37,111 nucleotides of DNA. It comes from an uncultured Rhizobiaceae group bacterium. GTDB lineage: Bacteria > Pseudomonadota > Alphaproteobacteria > Rhizobiales > Rhizobiaceae. The notes under the pieces were generated by a model that saw nothing but the letters and a program-made list of their open reading frames with translations, was not told the DNA's origin and ran no database searches. Position numbers and translations under genes: made by a program. Position 1 is the first letter of the stretch. Each line of letters starts with the position of its first letter. Below are positions 1 to 7,852 of the stretch, in pieces. The stretch is from assembly GCA_938009335.1 (NCBI GenBank), contig CALLHT010000194.1, positions 1 through 37,111 on the forward strand, given 5' to 3'.

Positions 1-261
1 TTCCAACGAGCGCACAGCCTGAGTTTGAACGATTTCCTTGTTTGCATCCCGCCCAATCAGCCAAAGGCCCTTTACGTCCTCAATGTCGGATTCAATTGGT
101 TTGAAAATCGGATCAAGCGCTTGCTCGCGGTCGCTGTCAGAAGAGAGATAATTAAAAACCTCAAAATCAGTGCCGGTTTGTAGCTCCACCCCAAGATGCG
201 CAATCAGTTCTTTACAGCGATCAGCGACCTGCTGAACGTTTAATAAATTTGCGGTATGCAT
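1..261 (-). CDS. Unidentified protein, N-terminal 87 residues only (runs off the window)
   Basis: Reading leftward from an ATG at 261, 87 codons stay open to the window edge, so the C-terminus is missing. The visible part starts MHTANLLNVQQVADRCKELI, is soluble and mostly acidic, and contains a hydrophobic stretch reading KGLWLIGRDANKEIVQTQAV. No signal peptide or membrane segment is visible. A GTG one codon upstream is an alternative start, and no clear Shine-Dalgarno is visible. It lies 69 bp downstream of the LysR-like regulator gene on the same strand and may be co-transcribed with it. I do not recognise the family. The open frame running to the edge and its consistent protein-like composition are the main evidence that it is real. 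Confidence 0.6.
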   Translation of the reverse strand, partial: MHTANLLNVQQVADRCKELIAHLGVELQTGTDFEVFNYLSSDSDREQALDPIFKPIESDIEDVKGLWLIGRDANKEIVQTQAVRSLE

Positions 262-330
262 CACAAAAAAGCCCACACACTTTTTTGTCCCTTCGCTCCC
301 TGCATTTGCTTTGGGACTGTTTCGTTTAAC

Positions 331-1197
331 CTATGGCGAGAACTCCATAAGCAGCTCCTCGGATATCAAAGGTATTTCCCCCACATCCAAATTTCCGAAA
401 TCCAACTGGTTTGTCCTTGCTACCATTGCACCTAAAACGGGCTCGCCATCTGGCAAAAGCAGCGGCAGCAGAAGACGTTGGTAGTTGACTGTTTCCAGCT
501 CATCCCGACCATCTCGTGAATAGGCAGAGTGGATATGATCGTATCGGGGAGCACCCGATGTCATGACTGAGTCGTAAGCTGACAAAACAAACTTGTGATC
601 GAATAGGTTACTCTCATCATCACCAATGATTTTTCCAACAGCACTTTGTGCCCATGTCAGCCCAAGCCAAGAGACGAAAGAAGACTTTTGCCCCACAAAT
701 GTGCAAAGCCAGTTGCCGCGCGATTTGCGATAAATCAACAAATAGTCTCGCAGTGCCTCAAAGGCATCGCTTTCGAGGCGAGCCTGCGAACGGCACCATG
801 CAGAAAGCGAGGACGACAATAATGGGGTAGGGCAATCCCATACTTTCACCAATTCGTGCTGTTGTAGGTAGTAAACAAAATTATTTTCCGGAGAATTAAA
901 TTGGACCGATTTCAGTTCAGACGAAGATGCGTATTGATCTTCAACCCAGTCGTCCATGTTTGATACAAGCTCTTTTGCCCCCGAAATCCGTCTTTCGCCA
1001 ATATTAGTCAGATGGTATTGACGGTTTCTAACCTCAAAAAGCGGGCCTCCAGCGATGATTTCGAGGTCATCCAAGTGTCGACGAATGGTTTGTCTGGTGA
1101 AACCCAGGTGTTCAACAGCTTTCGATATGTTCAGGGTATCAGCCACTGAAACAAAAGAACGGAGCATTTCATAAATTACAGAAGGCGTTCTAGTCAT
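331..1197 (-). CDS. LysR-type HTH regulator with an atypical (PAS-like?) C-terminal domain
   Basis: A 288-residue putative transcription factor. Residues about 5-65 form a LysR-type winged HTH (VADTLNISKAVEHLGFTRQT, then LDDLE and a GPLFEVRNRQYHLTNIGE wing). The rest does not look like the usual periplasmic-binding-protein-like effector domain of LysR proteins. Around residues 150-260 there is a single alpha/beta unit with motifs such as YLLIYRKSRGNWLCTFVG and YQRLLLPLLLPDGEPVLG, which resembles PAS-type sensor domains; that is my inference from pattern, not a search. I chose the ATG at 1197 because it puts the HTH a few residues from the N-terminus; a longer frame opens at 1254 but adds only 19 poorly HTH-like residues. 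The gene follows dxs on the same strand after a 223-bp gap holding a nested palindrome, a plausible autoregulatory operator. Confidence 0.75.
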   Translation of the reverse strand: MTRTPSVIYEMLRSFVSVADTLNISKAVEHLGFTRQTIRRHLDDLEIIAGGPLFEVRNRQYHLTNIGERRISGAKELVSNMDDWVEDQYASSSELKSVQFNSPENNFVYYLQQHELVKVWDCPTPLLSSSLSAWCRSQARLESDAFEALRDYLLIYRKSRGNWLCTFVGQKSSFVSWLGLTWAQSAVGKIIGDDESNLFDHKFVLSAYDSVMTSGAPRYDHIHSAYSRDGRDELETVNYQRLLLPLLLPDGEPVLGAMVARTNQLDFGNLDVGEIPLISEELLMEFSP

Positions 1198-1287
1198 GGT
1201 GTTCTTCAAATTCCGACCCAGCCCGCCAAGCTGAACAAATATGGTGGCGGGCAATAATAAAAATCACATCATTAGGGAAGAAATTTA

Positions 1288-1354
1288 TAACAACTTAAAA
1301 GCGCAGTCCATACAAATACGTGTATTGGTCGAAAAAATATCGTTTAAGTTGTTA
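1288..1354. promoter_or_regulatory. Concentric nested palindrome upstream of the LysR-like gene
   Basis: Outer arms TAACAACTTAAA (1288-1299) and TTTAAGTTGTTA (1343-1354) are perfect 12-bp inverted repeats. A second palindrome, AATACGTGTATT (1315-1326), sits at their centre: both are centred within half a base of 1321. The element occupies the 223-bp dxs-regulator gap (1198-1420), about 90 bp upstream of the regulator start. There is no T-run after either arm, so a rho-independent terminator for dxs is unlikely. A multimeric operator is the best guess. Confidence 0.5.
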
Positions 1355-1420
1355 AATGTGGCGAAGGTTGACCTCAAAGCGGTTTCTGAACAGCTTTTAG
1401 AAAACGTCCGAGCGTTACTG

Positions 1421-3337
1421 TTAAGCCATTACAAAGCCGGCTTGTCGCAAGTCCATGGCGGAAAGCGCTTGCTTTACAATGCCTCCGCAATCGAGTTCCG
1501 CTTGCTCGATCATTCTGGCGGGAGACATTTGGTCCATGTATACATCAGGCATTGTCATCGTTCTGATTTTCAAACCTTTATCCAAAAGGCCTTGGCTTGC
1601 TAAATGATGTAAGACCATAGATCCAAAACCGCCGGTTGAACCCTCTTCTACCGTAATCAAGAGTGAGTGTTCACGCGCCAGTTGCTCGCACAGTTCAGTA
1701 TCCAGCGGTTTGGCGAAACGCGCATCAGCCACCGTTGTTGAAAGCCCATGGGTTTCAAGTTGATCTGCTGCGGCAAGGCAATCTTGTAATCTTGAACCGA
1801 AGGAAAGAAGCGCGATCTTGTCGCCTTCTTTAACAATGCGCCCTTTGCCTATTTCCAATATGCTACCGCGTTCCGGCATATCCACGCCAACGCCTTCTCC
1901 CCGAGGATACCGGAATGCAATGGGTCCCTCGTCAAAGGCCGCAGCGGTTGCGACCATGTGTTTAAGCTCTGCCTCATCCGATGCCGCCATGATGGTAAAG
2001 CCCGGAAGACAGCTTAAATAAGCAACGTCAAATGATCCCGCATGTGTTGCCCCGTCAGCGCCGACAAACCCTGCGCGATCAATTGGGAACCGCACGGGCA
2101 ATTGCTGGATAGATACATCATGCACGATCTGATCATAAGCGCGCTGGAGGAAGGTCGAGTAAATCGCGCAAAACGGCTTATACCCTTCGGACGCCATGCC
2201 CGCTGCAAACGTTACCGCGTGTTGTTCCGCAATGCCCACATCATAGGTGCGCTCCGGAAACGCTTTCTGAAAAATATCGATACCTGTACCAGAAGGCATG
2301 GCTGCTGTTATGCCGACCACGGTTTCGTCGTCTTCGGCTTCTTGCACAAGCGATTGGCCAAATACTTTGGTGTAGGACGGCACATTCGCAGCCGACTTTT
2401 GTTGCTTGCCATTGATTACGTTGAACTTGGAGACAGCATGCAATTTGCAGGAGGCTTCTTCGGCAGGCGCGTAGCCTTTACCTTTTTCTGTTACGATATG
2501 AAGAAGGATCGGACCTTGCTTGCTATCGCGTAGGTTTTCTAACAGGGGCACAAGCGCATCAAGATTATGGCCGTCAACGGGGCCGACATAATAGAAGCCC
2601 AGTTCTTCAAACATTGTGCCATTGTTGAAGAAATTCCGCGTGTATTCTTCCGTTTTACGTGCGCTTTCCTGAATAAACTTTGGCATGCGCTGATTGATCT
2701 GTTTTGCACCCTCACGAATAGAGCGATAGGTTTTACCTGATACAAGTCGAGCAAGGTAATGGCTCATTGCACCCGTTGGCGGCGCAATAGACATGTCGTT
2801 GTCGTTCAAAATCACGATCTGCCGCGCGTCCATGCCTCCGGCATTGTTCATGGCTTCATAGGCCATACCCGCTGTGATTGCACCATCACCGATAACCGAA
2901 ATCACATTGCGTTTTTCACCAGCAAGACGCGAGGCTTCAACCATGCCAAGGCCAGCGGAAATCGACGTCGAAGAATGCGCGGCACCGAATGGATCGTATT
3001 CACTTTCAGCGCGTTTGGTGAAGCCTGAGAGACCTTTTTCCTGCCGTAGTGTGCGAATGCGATCCCGACGACCTGTCAGAATCTTGTGTGGGTAACACTG
3101 ATGACCCACGTCCCAAATGATGCGGTCATGCGGGGTTTCAAACACATAGTGTAGCGCGACCGTAAGCTCCACGACACCCAGTCCGGCACCCAAATGTCCA
3201 CCGGTTACGGACACCGCATCGATCAGTTCTGTTCTCAATTCTTCTGCAAGAGTGGTAAGTTCTTGTCGCTCGCGCCGCCTCAAATCCGCTGGCACTTTTA
3301 TCTTATCCAGTAGTGGCGTTTTGGATTGCTGCGACAT
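1421..3337 (-). CDS. dxs: 1-deoxy-D-xylulose-5-phosphate synthase
   Basis: Condenses pyruvate with glyceraldehyde 3-phosphate to make DXP, the first and flux-setting step of the MEP isoprenoid pathway; a cytosolic thiamine-diphosphate enzyme. The 638-residue length is normal for DXS. Visible signatures are the N-terminal TGGHLGAGLGVVELTVALH, the ThDP-binding GDGAITAGMAYEAMNNAG, the transketolase-like pyrimidine domain with GIAEQHAVTFAAGMA, and the C-terminal transketolase domain. Start: the ATG at 3337 is preceded by a strong AGGGAGG; an upstream in-frame ATG at 3364 has no such site and lies close to the predicted promoter. A PpsR-type palindrome overlaps the probable -35 box, so this copy is tuned to pigment demand. 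It may be a second, phototrophy-dedicated dxs beside a housekeeping copy elsewhere, which cannot be seen here. Confidence 0.97.
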   Translation of the reverse strand: MSQQSKTPLLDKIKVPADLRRRERQELTTLAEELRTELIDAVSVTGGHLGAGLGVVELTVALHYVFETPHDRIIWDVGHQCYPHKILTGRRDRIRTLRQEKGLSGFTKRAESEYDPFGAAHSSTSISAGLGMVEASRLAGEKRNVISVIGDGAITAGMAYEAMNNAGGMDARQIVILNDNDMSIAPPTGAMSHYLARLVSGKTYRSIREGAKQINQRMPKFIQESARKTEEYTRNFFNNGTMFEELGFYYVGPVDGHNLDALVPLLENLRDSKQGPILLHIVTEKGKGYAPAEEASCKLHAVSKFNVINGKQQKSAANVPSYTKVFGQSLVQEAEDDETVVGITAAMPSGTGIDIFQKAFPERTYDVGIAEQHAVTFAAGMASEGYKPFCAIYSTFLQRAYDQIVHDVSIQQLPVRFPIDRAGFVGADGATHAGSFDVAYLSCLPGFTIMAASDEAELKHMVATAAAFDEGPIAFRYPRGEGVGVDMPERGSILEIGKGRIVKEGDKIALLSFGSRLQDCLAAADQLETHGLSTTVADARFAKPLDTELCEQLAREHSLLITVEEGSTGGFGSMVLHHLASQGLLDKGLKIRTMTMPDVYMDQMSPARMIEQAELDCGGIVKQALSAMDLRQAGFVMA

Positions 3338-3366
3338 GGGACCTCCCTTACGTCCATACCTCAAAC

Positions 3367-3407
3367 ATAATAAGAATGGACAACTATTGTGTCCAAATTA
3401 TTAGACA
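3367..3407 (-). promoter_or_regulatory. dxs promoter with PpsR/CrtJ palindrome
   Basis: On the minus strand, TTGGAC (3391-3396) and TATTAT (3367-3372) are 18 bp apart and fit a sigma-70-like promoter with a leader of about 20 nt to the dxs start. The palindrome TGTCCAAATTATTAGACA (3390-3407, plus strand) matches TGT-N12-ACA exactly and covers the -35. A third half-site extends it: GGACA (3378-3382) and TGTCC (3390-3394) form an inverted pair with 7 bp between. Repression by PpsR/CrtJ is inferred from the motif. Confidence 0.7.
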
Positions 3408-3428
3408 TAATTTGATGTTTGGCAAGGC

Positions 3429-4640
3429 TTACTCGTGGTCGGATTTGCTTAGGCCATAGGATTCGGCAAGGTTCCAAACGTGTTCCGGGACCAAATTCTT
3501 GACTTTTGCCGGTTGTTTTCTGCGCAAGTGCAGAATGGTCTCCACTGCCTTCATCTCAACGCGTGTACGGGCAAATTCCAGTCCCTTTGGCCCGATCTTT
3601 GGCATAAGCCAGGCAACGATAGGGCGGACAAACTCCGGCATGGTTCGCAAGGGTAAGCCGTTTACAGAATTTTCCACATTGGCCTTGAAGCCCTCAACAT
3701 GTTTGCGGCGTTTACCAGAACTTCGCAAAGGCTTTGTTTCTAAATCATCGTTGAGAAGAGCAAGTAGTTCAGCGCCGCGTTCATTTCGCACGATCAACCA
3801 TTGGTCGCCTTCGCCCGCCATATATCCGACGGTGATGTCAGCAAGCGAGTTGGTGTAATCAACGCAAGTTTGGCAGGTGAGCGGGAAGAAGTCTCCTGGT
3901 AACTTGGAAATGGGGAGTTTCAGAAATGGAATTTCCTGCCTCCGGCCATCATCAAACCGCAGCTCGACCTTATAGTCAGCGCGAAATTCCAGATAGTTTA
4001 TGGTTTCTGGCTGTTCACTCAGCAGCGCCAGAAACTGGTGAAAATTCGCTGTTGTTGTGTTGTCTGAACATGGGGTGCCAATCACGTATAACCGTTCTAA
4101 CCCAAGTTCTTTTTCTAAGGATCGCAGCGCATAGACCTGACACGGTATGCCAATGAAGGCGATGCGTTTGTGTCCCGCTTCAATGGCAGGCTCTAACAGG
4201 GCAAGGCTTGGTGCGTATCCCATTCGCATACCACGGCAGTGCTTCATTTCTTCTGGATCGGTAACCAGAACGGGCTGCGGTTTCCATCGATCAAGTTCGT
4301 GTGGTTTGACCGCGATAACAGCATCGACTTTGCCGCTTTCTAAAAGCCTTTTGCCAATTTCAGACGTAATGCCAGTCCATTGCGCGCCTTCCCGATGGCG
4401 CTTTAACCCGGCGCGATGCATGGAAAGAAACGGACCAAAAAAGGCTTCGTCCGGTTGCAGTGAGGCGTTGCGAATACGCCCATGCACCTGCTTTTCCAAC
4501 TTTGGGTAATTGGGTTTAATAAATTGACATGCCTTGCCGCAGCGCTCAGGCTTTGACGTTCTGGATATCCCGCAATCGGTGCACATTGCCCGATGCGGCG
4601 CATCCGTTCCGGTTGGGTGATCTGTCAGCTTGTCTAACAT
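3429..4640 (-). CDS. bciB: 3,8-divinyl (proto)chlorophyllide 8-vinyl reductase, ferredoxin-type (BciB; FrhB-like)
   Basis: A 403-residue protein of the F420-reducing hydrogenase beta-subunit (FrhB) superfamily, the family of the Fe-S flavoprotein BciB that reduces the C8 vinyl group of the chlorophyllide ring. The N-terminal CTDCGISRTSKPERCGKAC resembles the ferredoxin-type cysteine cluster. Further conserved pieces are GIPCQVYALR, GTPCSDNTT and CQTCVDYTNSLADITVGYM. I chose the ATG at 4640 (MLDKLTDHPTGT); the longer frame to 4733 would cross the shared promoter region. It is divergent from bchI across a PpsR-type site. Family membership is clear; the exact substrate is inferred from the pigment-cluster setting. 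Confidence 0.85.
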   Translation of the reverse strand: MLDKLTDHPTGTDAPHRAMCTDCGISRTSKPERCGKACQFIKPNYPKLEKQVHGRIRNASLQPDEAFFGPFLSMHRAGLKRHREGAQWTGITSEIGKRLLESGKVDAVIAVKPHELDRWKPQPVLVTDPEEMKHCRGMRMGYAPSLALLEPAIEAGHKRIAFIGIPCQVYALRSLEKELGLERLYVIGTPCSDNTTTANFHQFLALLSEQPETINYLEFRADYKVELRFDDGRRQEIPFLKLPISKLPGDFFPLTCQTCVDYTNSLADITVGYMAGEGDQWLIVRNERGAELLALLNDDLETKPLRSSGKRRKHVEGFKANVENSVNGLPLRTMPEFVRPIVAWLMPKIGPKGLEFARTRVEMKAVETILHLRRKQPAKVKNLVPEHVWNLAESYGLSKSDHE

Positions 4641-4656
4641 GCCAACACTATAGGGC

Positions 4657-4685
4657 TTGTGTATGTCAAAGAAAATAGACATAAT
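4657..4685 (+). promoter_or_regulatory. bchI promoter and PpsR/CrtJ palindrome (bciB-bchI divergent region)
   Basis: TTGTGT (4657-4662) and CATAAT (4680-4685) are separated by 17 bp and point toward bchI. The palindrome TGTCAAAGAAAATAGACA (4664-4681) is a perfect TGT-N12-ACA and fills the spacer, the classic position for repression by PpsR/CrtJ. It is also only 24 bp from the bciB start, so it probably controls both directions. An 8-bp inverted repeat, AACACTAT (4644-4651) with ATAGTGTT (4700-4707), brackets the region. Confidence 0.7.
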
Positions 4686-4735
4686 AATATGTAATAAAAA
4701 TAGTGTTTTGATGTGCTGTGGAAGGGAAAGCATAC

Positions 4736-5773
4736 ATGACGCATAGAGCGGGAAACTATCCGTTTGTAGCGATTGTCGGGCAGGATGCGCTTAAGCTCGC
4801 AATCATTTTATGCGCAACAGATCAAAGTCTCGGCGGTGTTTTAGCACTAGGGGATCGCGGAACGGGTAAGACCACAGCGGTCCGAGCACTCGCAGCGCTT
4901 TTGCCTGAATTGGATACGGTCAAATCCTGCCCTTATCATTGTGATCCAGCAAACAAAGATGCCCAGTGCGAGGTTTGCGCGGGCAGTGATGCCCATGAAA
5001 TTACCGGTTTGGCTGCACCTGTGGTTGACCTGCCGCTCGGCGTTACAGAGGATCGTTTGCTGGGTGCGCTCGATCTGGAACGTGCGCTCGTTGATGGTGT
5101 AAAAGAATTTGAACCCGGATTGCTCGCAAAGGCCAATCGCGGGTTCCTCTATATTGATGAGGTCAACCTGCTTGAAGATCATCTGGTTGACGTGTTGCTA
5201 GACGTTGCCGCTTCCGGCTGGAACGTAGTCGAACGCGAAGGTCTGTCTGTAAAACACCCGGCGAAATTTGTTTTGGTCGGTAGTGGTAATCCAGAAGAAG
5301 GTGAGCTGCGGCCCCAATTGCTTGATAGATTTGGTCTTTCTGTCGATGTTGAGACGCCCTCAAACATCAAAGACCGCGTGGAAATTATTAAGCGTCGCGA
5401 TGCCTATGAACGTGACCCTAAAGCGTTTGTTAAAAAGTGGAAACAAGCCAATACAAAGCTTTCTAACCGGATTAGTAAAGCGCGCGACCTCCTACATTCT
5501 GTGCAAGTCGACGATCACATTCTGCAACTGATTGCAGAAATTTGCATCGCGCTGGGAACGGATGGTTTGCGCGGTGAATTGACGCTGATTAAAGCTGCGC
5601 GCGCGCATGCTGCCTGGAGGGGCGAAGTCTCTGTTCAGGTTTCTGACGTGAAAACCATGGCACCCCATGCGTTAAGTCATCGTCTTCGCCGTAATCCGCT
5701 GGATGATGCTCGTAGCTCGGTTCGGGTAGATCGCGTATTGGATGAGGTCTTCGCCAAGCGCGATGCCGCGTGA
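4736..5773 (+). CDS. bchI: Magnesium chelatase ATPase subunit BchI
   Basis: AAA+ motor subunit of Mg-chelatase, which with BchD and BchH inserts Mg2+ into protoporphyrin IX at the cost of ATP. The 345-residue length is typical. Walker A GDRGTGKTT is at about residues 39-47, Walker B FLYIDEVN at about 137-144, and there is an arginine-finger/sensor region with GNPEEGELRPQLLDRFGL. The cysteine-containing insert CPYHCDPANKDAQCEVC is also typical of BchI. Start: ATG at 4736, preceded by GAAGGGA; an in-frame GTG at 4718 adds six residues and is less likely. It ends just upstream of bchD, whose Shine-Dalgarno overlaps the bchI stop, so the two are translationally coupled. Confidence 0.98.
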   Translation: MTHRAGNYPFVAIVGQDALKLAIILCATDQSLGGVLALGDRGTGKTTAVRALAALLPELDTVKSCPYHCDPANKDAQCEVCAGSDAHEITGLAAPVVDLPLGVTEDRLLGALDLERALVDGVKEFEPGLLAKANRGFLYIDEVNLLEDHLVDVLLDVAASGWNVVEREGLSVKHPAKFVLVGSGNPEEGELRPQLLDRFGLSVDVETPSNIKDRVEIIKRRDAYERDPKAFVKKWKQANTKLSNRISKARDLLHSVQVDDHILQLIAEICIALGTDGLRGELTLIKAARAHAAWRGEVSVQVSDVKTMAPHALSHRLRRNPLDDARSSVRVDRVLDEVFAKRDAA

Positions 5774-5780
5774 GGTTCGT

Positions 5781-7589
5781 ATGGAACCCACAAACATCGA
5801 AGGTCGCGATAGTTCTCCACAAATAGAGACTGCGAATGTTTGGCAGGATGCTTTGCTCGCCATCAGGTTGATGGCTGCGAGTTTGCACAGCAAGATTGAG
5901 CCCCCCTTGGGGGTCTGCGTAAAATCCACCGCAGGTCCGGTTCTCGAACGTTGGTTAACGTGTCTCGAAAACGCGTTAGGCAGTGAAGCTGATATGATTC
6001 GCGTGCCATCTCATGTGGGCATCGATCGCCTGATTGGCGGGATTGATCTTTCTGCAACACTTGCCGCTGGAAAGCGGATTGCAGAGTCTGGACTTTTGTC
6101 AATGGCGCATGGAAATGCGTTATTGGTCACACAGCCGCAAACGCTGGAAGCGGACATGCTCTCAAGCCTGATCAGCGCAATGGACCACCAAGAGGTCATG
6201 GTTGAACGCGATGGCATAAGCGAACAGTTTCCGTCGCGTTTTTGCCCTGTTGTCGTTCATGACCCTGACGAAGAAATGCCGGCGGCTCTCTCAGATCGTC
6301 TGGCGATACACATCGACCTAACCCATGTTGATATTCGGCAGATAGAGCAAAGTGCTGACTTTACATGCAACGGTTTAGAACAGGTGCGACAGACTACGCC
6401 AACCAAAGCCGAAACTATCACATCGATTGTTGAACTCGCTGCAGCCTTCGGCATTCATTCTCTCCGTCCACCCCAACAGGCGCTATGCGTCGCGCGATTG
6501 AATGCCGAAATGCATGGCCCCGATGACTTGGTTGAAGAAGACATACTGGTCGCTTTGCGTTTGGCTCTTTTGCCCCGTGCGACCCAATTTCCTGCTGACG
6601 ATGAAGACGCGCTTCCAGACGAACAGGAGAAACAATCTCAAGATGCTCTTGATGAGGAAACAGATAATCAGGAAGCCCAAGAAAATGATATTGGCGAACT
6701 GGAAGATTTGTCGATTGAAGCGATTTTGGCAAGCCTGCCGGAGGGATTGCTGGACACGTTAAACCAGCACAAGAATGCAAACGCGCGTTCTGCTGCGGTT
6801 GGAAGAACGGGTAAATCAAAAGCCAATTTTAAGCGTGGGCGTCCAATCTCGAGCGTGCGAGGCAGACCTACTGCAAACAAACGGCTGGATATCTTGGCAA
6901 CGCTTCGCGCATCTGCTCCCTGGCAGAAGATCAGAAAAACAAACGTTTCAAGAGAACAAGCGGATGGCCCGCTTATTCGTTCGAACGATTTTCACGTCAG
7001 ACGGTTCAAGAAGCCTGCCGAAAGCACCACAATTTTTATTGTTGATGCGTCTGGTTCAACGGCAATCAACCGGCTTGGGGAAGCAAAGGGTGCGGTTGAA
7101 CTTGTTTTGTCGGAAAGTTATGCCCGTCGTGATTACGTTGCCATGATCGCGATGAAAGGCCGGGAGGCCGAAATCATATTGCCGTCCACCAGGTCGCTTG
7201 TTTTGGCAAAGCGTACATTGACCGGCCTTACGGGTGGAGGAGGGACACCGCTTGCTGATGGCTTGAGAAAGGCGCTCGCTTTGGCTCACGAAGAGCAGCG
7301 AAAGGGAAGAACGCCATCGCTTGTTGTTTTGACAGATGGCAGTGCAAACATTGATCTGGATGGAAATCCGGGTCGCGAACAAGCTCAAATCGATGCATTG
7401 AAAATGGCTCAACATGTCGCGTTTTCAGGGCTAGCGGTTGTGATCATTGATGTCAGCAAGCTTGTCGGAAGACAGGCGAAAGAAATTGCTGCCGCATGCC
7501 ATTCGCATTATGTGGCAATGCCGTTCGCCAATGCGACATCCATTTCAGAAGCGGTAAATGATCTTCAGGTCAGCGGCGCTGGAGCCTAG
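5781..7589 (+). CDS. bchD: Magnesium chelatase subunit BchD
   Basis: Second AAA+-type subunit of Mg-chelatase, the platform that docks the BchI ring onto BchH. The 602-residue order is normal: a degenerate N-terminal AAA domain without a good Walker A, an acidic linker (about residues 270-310, rich in D/E/Q), a basic stretch, then a C-terminal von Willebrand A domain with a MIDAS (DASGS at about 422-426, TGGGGTPLADG near 485, LTDGSAN near 516). Start: ATG at 5781, five bases after TGAGG, which overlaps the bchI stop; in-frame ATGs at 5742 and 5763 lie inside bchI. The TAG stop is unusual in origin: TA belongs to the target site of the element inserted at 7589 and the final G is the element's first base. 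Restoring the uninserted sequence gives TAA at the same codon. Confidence 0.96.
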   Translation: MEPTNIEGRDSSPQIETANVWQDALLAIRLMAASLHSKIEPPLGVCVKSTAGPVLERWLTCLENALGSEADMIRVPSHVGIDRLIGGIDLSATLAAGKRIAESGLLSMAHGNALLVTQPQTLEADMLSSLISAMDHQEVMVERDGISEQFPSRFCPVVVHDPDEEMPAALSDRLAIHIDLTHVDIRQIEQSADFTCNGLEQVRQTTPTKAETITSIVELAAAFGIHSLRPPQQALCVARLNAEMHGPDDLVEEDILVALRLALLPRATQFPADDEDALPDEQEKQSQDALDEETDNQEAQENDIGELEDLSIEAILASLPEGLLDTLNQHKNANARSAAVGRTGKSKANFKRGRPISSVRGRPTANKRLDILATLRASAPWQKIRKTNVSREQADGPLIRSNDFHVRRFKKPAESTTIFIVDASGSTAINRLGEAKGAVELVLSESYARRDYVAMIAMKGREAEIILPSTRSLVLAKRTLTGLTGGGGTPLADGLRKALALAHEEQRKGRTPSLVVLTDGSANIDLDGNPGREQAQIDALKMAQHVAFSGLAVVIIDVSKLVGRQAKEIAAACHSHYVAMPFANATSISEAVNDLQVSGAGA

Positions 7590-7852
7590 GGTCCAGACTC
7601 AATAAGGAGGTTATTTTGGTTGGAAGAAATTTACTCTGTGACAAGAAGAAAACCGCAAGAAACCTTCCGGTTTTCGAGGATTTTCGACGCATGTCACGGT
7701 GCAAAGAGCTCCAATCGTGTAGCGACACTGAAAATTTGTCCAACTGCTGCGTCAAGTCCCTTGACCGTAGCCAAGCTATGCCCTGCGGTCCTTTCCTTGC
7801 ATTTGAACAAATTTTCTTGTGCCAAAACAATCTCCTCATTGAGTATGGACCC
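7589..7852. mobile_element. Putative MITE-like element, 264 bp, inserted between bchD and bchO
   Basis: Terminal inverted repeats of 31 bp lie at 7589-7619 and 7822-7852 and match at 27 of 31 positions when one is reverse-complemented. Both begin GGGTCCA and continue through ACTCAAT and AGGAG to TTTTGG; similarity weakens beyond that but continues through AAGAAA. The flanks are TA (7587-7588) and TA (7853-7854), as expected of a TA-duplicating transposon such as the IS630/Tc1-mariner group. There is no room for a transposase: the longest frames are under 90 codons and resemble nothing. Internally there is an 8-bp hairpin, GAAAACCG (7648-7655) with CGGTTTTC (7668-7675), and a tandem TTTTCGA repeat (7671-7677, 7681-7687). 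Pairing of the ends in the bchD-bchO mRNA would make a long stem. The family name is inference; the repeat structure is seen directly. Confidence 0.8.

Noticed and set aside
1288..1354. Rho-independent terminator for dxs
   Set aside because: The arms are 43 bp apart, A/T-rich, and no T-run follows on the dxs strand.
1241..1603. A 120-codon rightward frame overlapping the dxs 3' end
   Set aside because: Over half is antisense to dxs and the remainder lies over the nested palindrome; no ribosome site and no recognisable motif.
7620..7844. A 75-residue N-terminal extension of BchO from a TTG
   Set aside because: It is encoded by the inserted element, and BchO proteins start near the WNVEKSRWPN segment.
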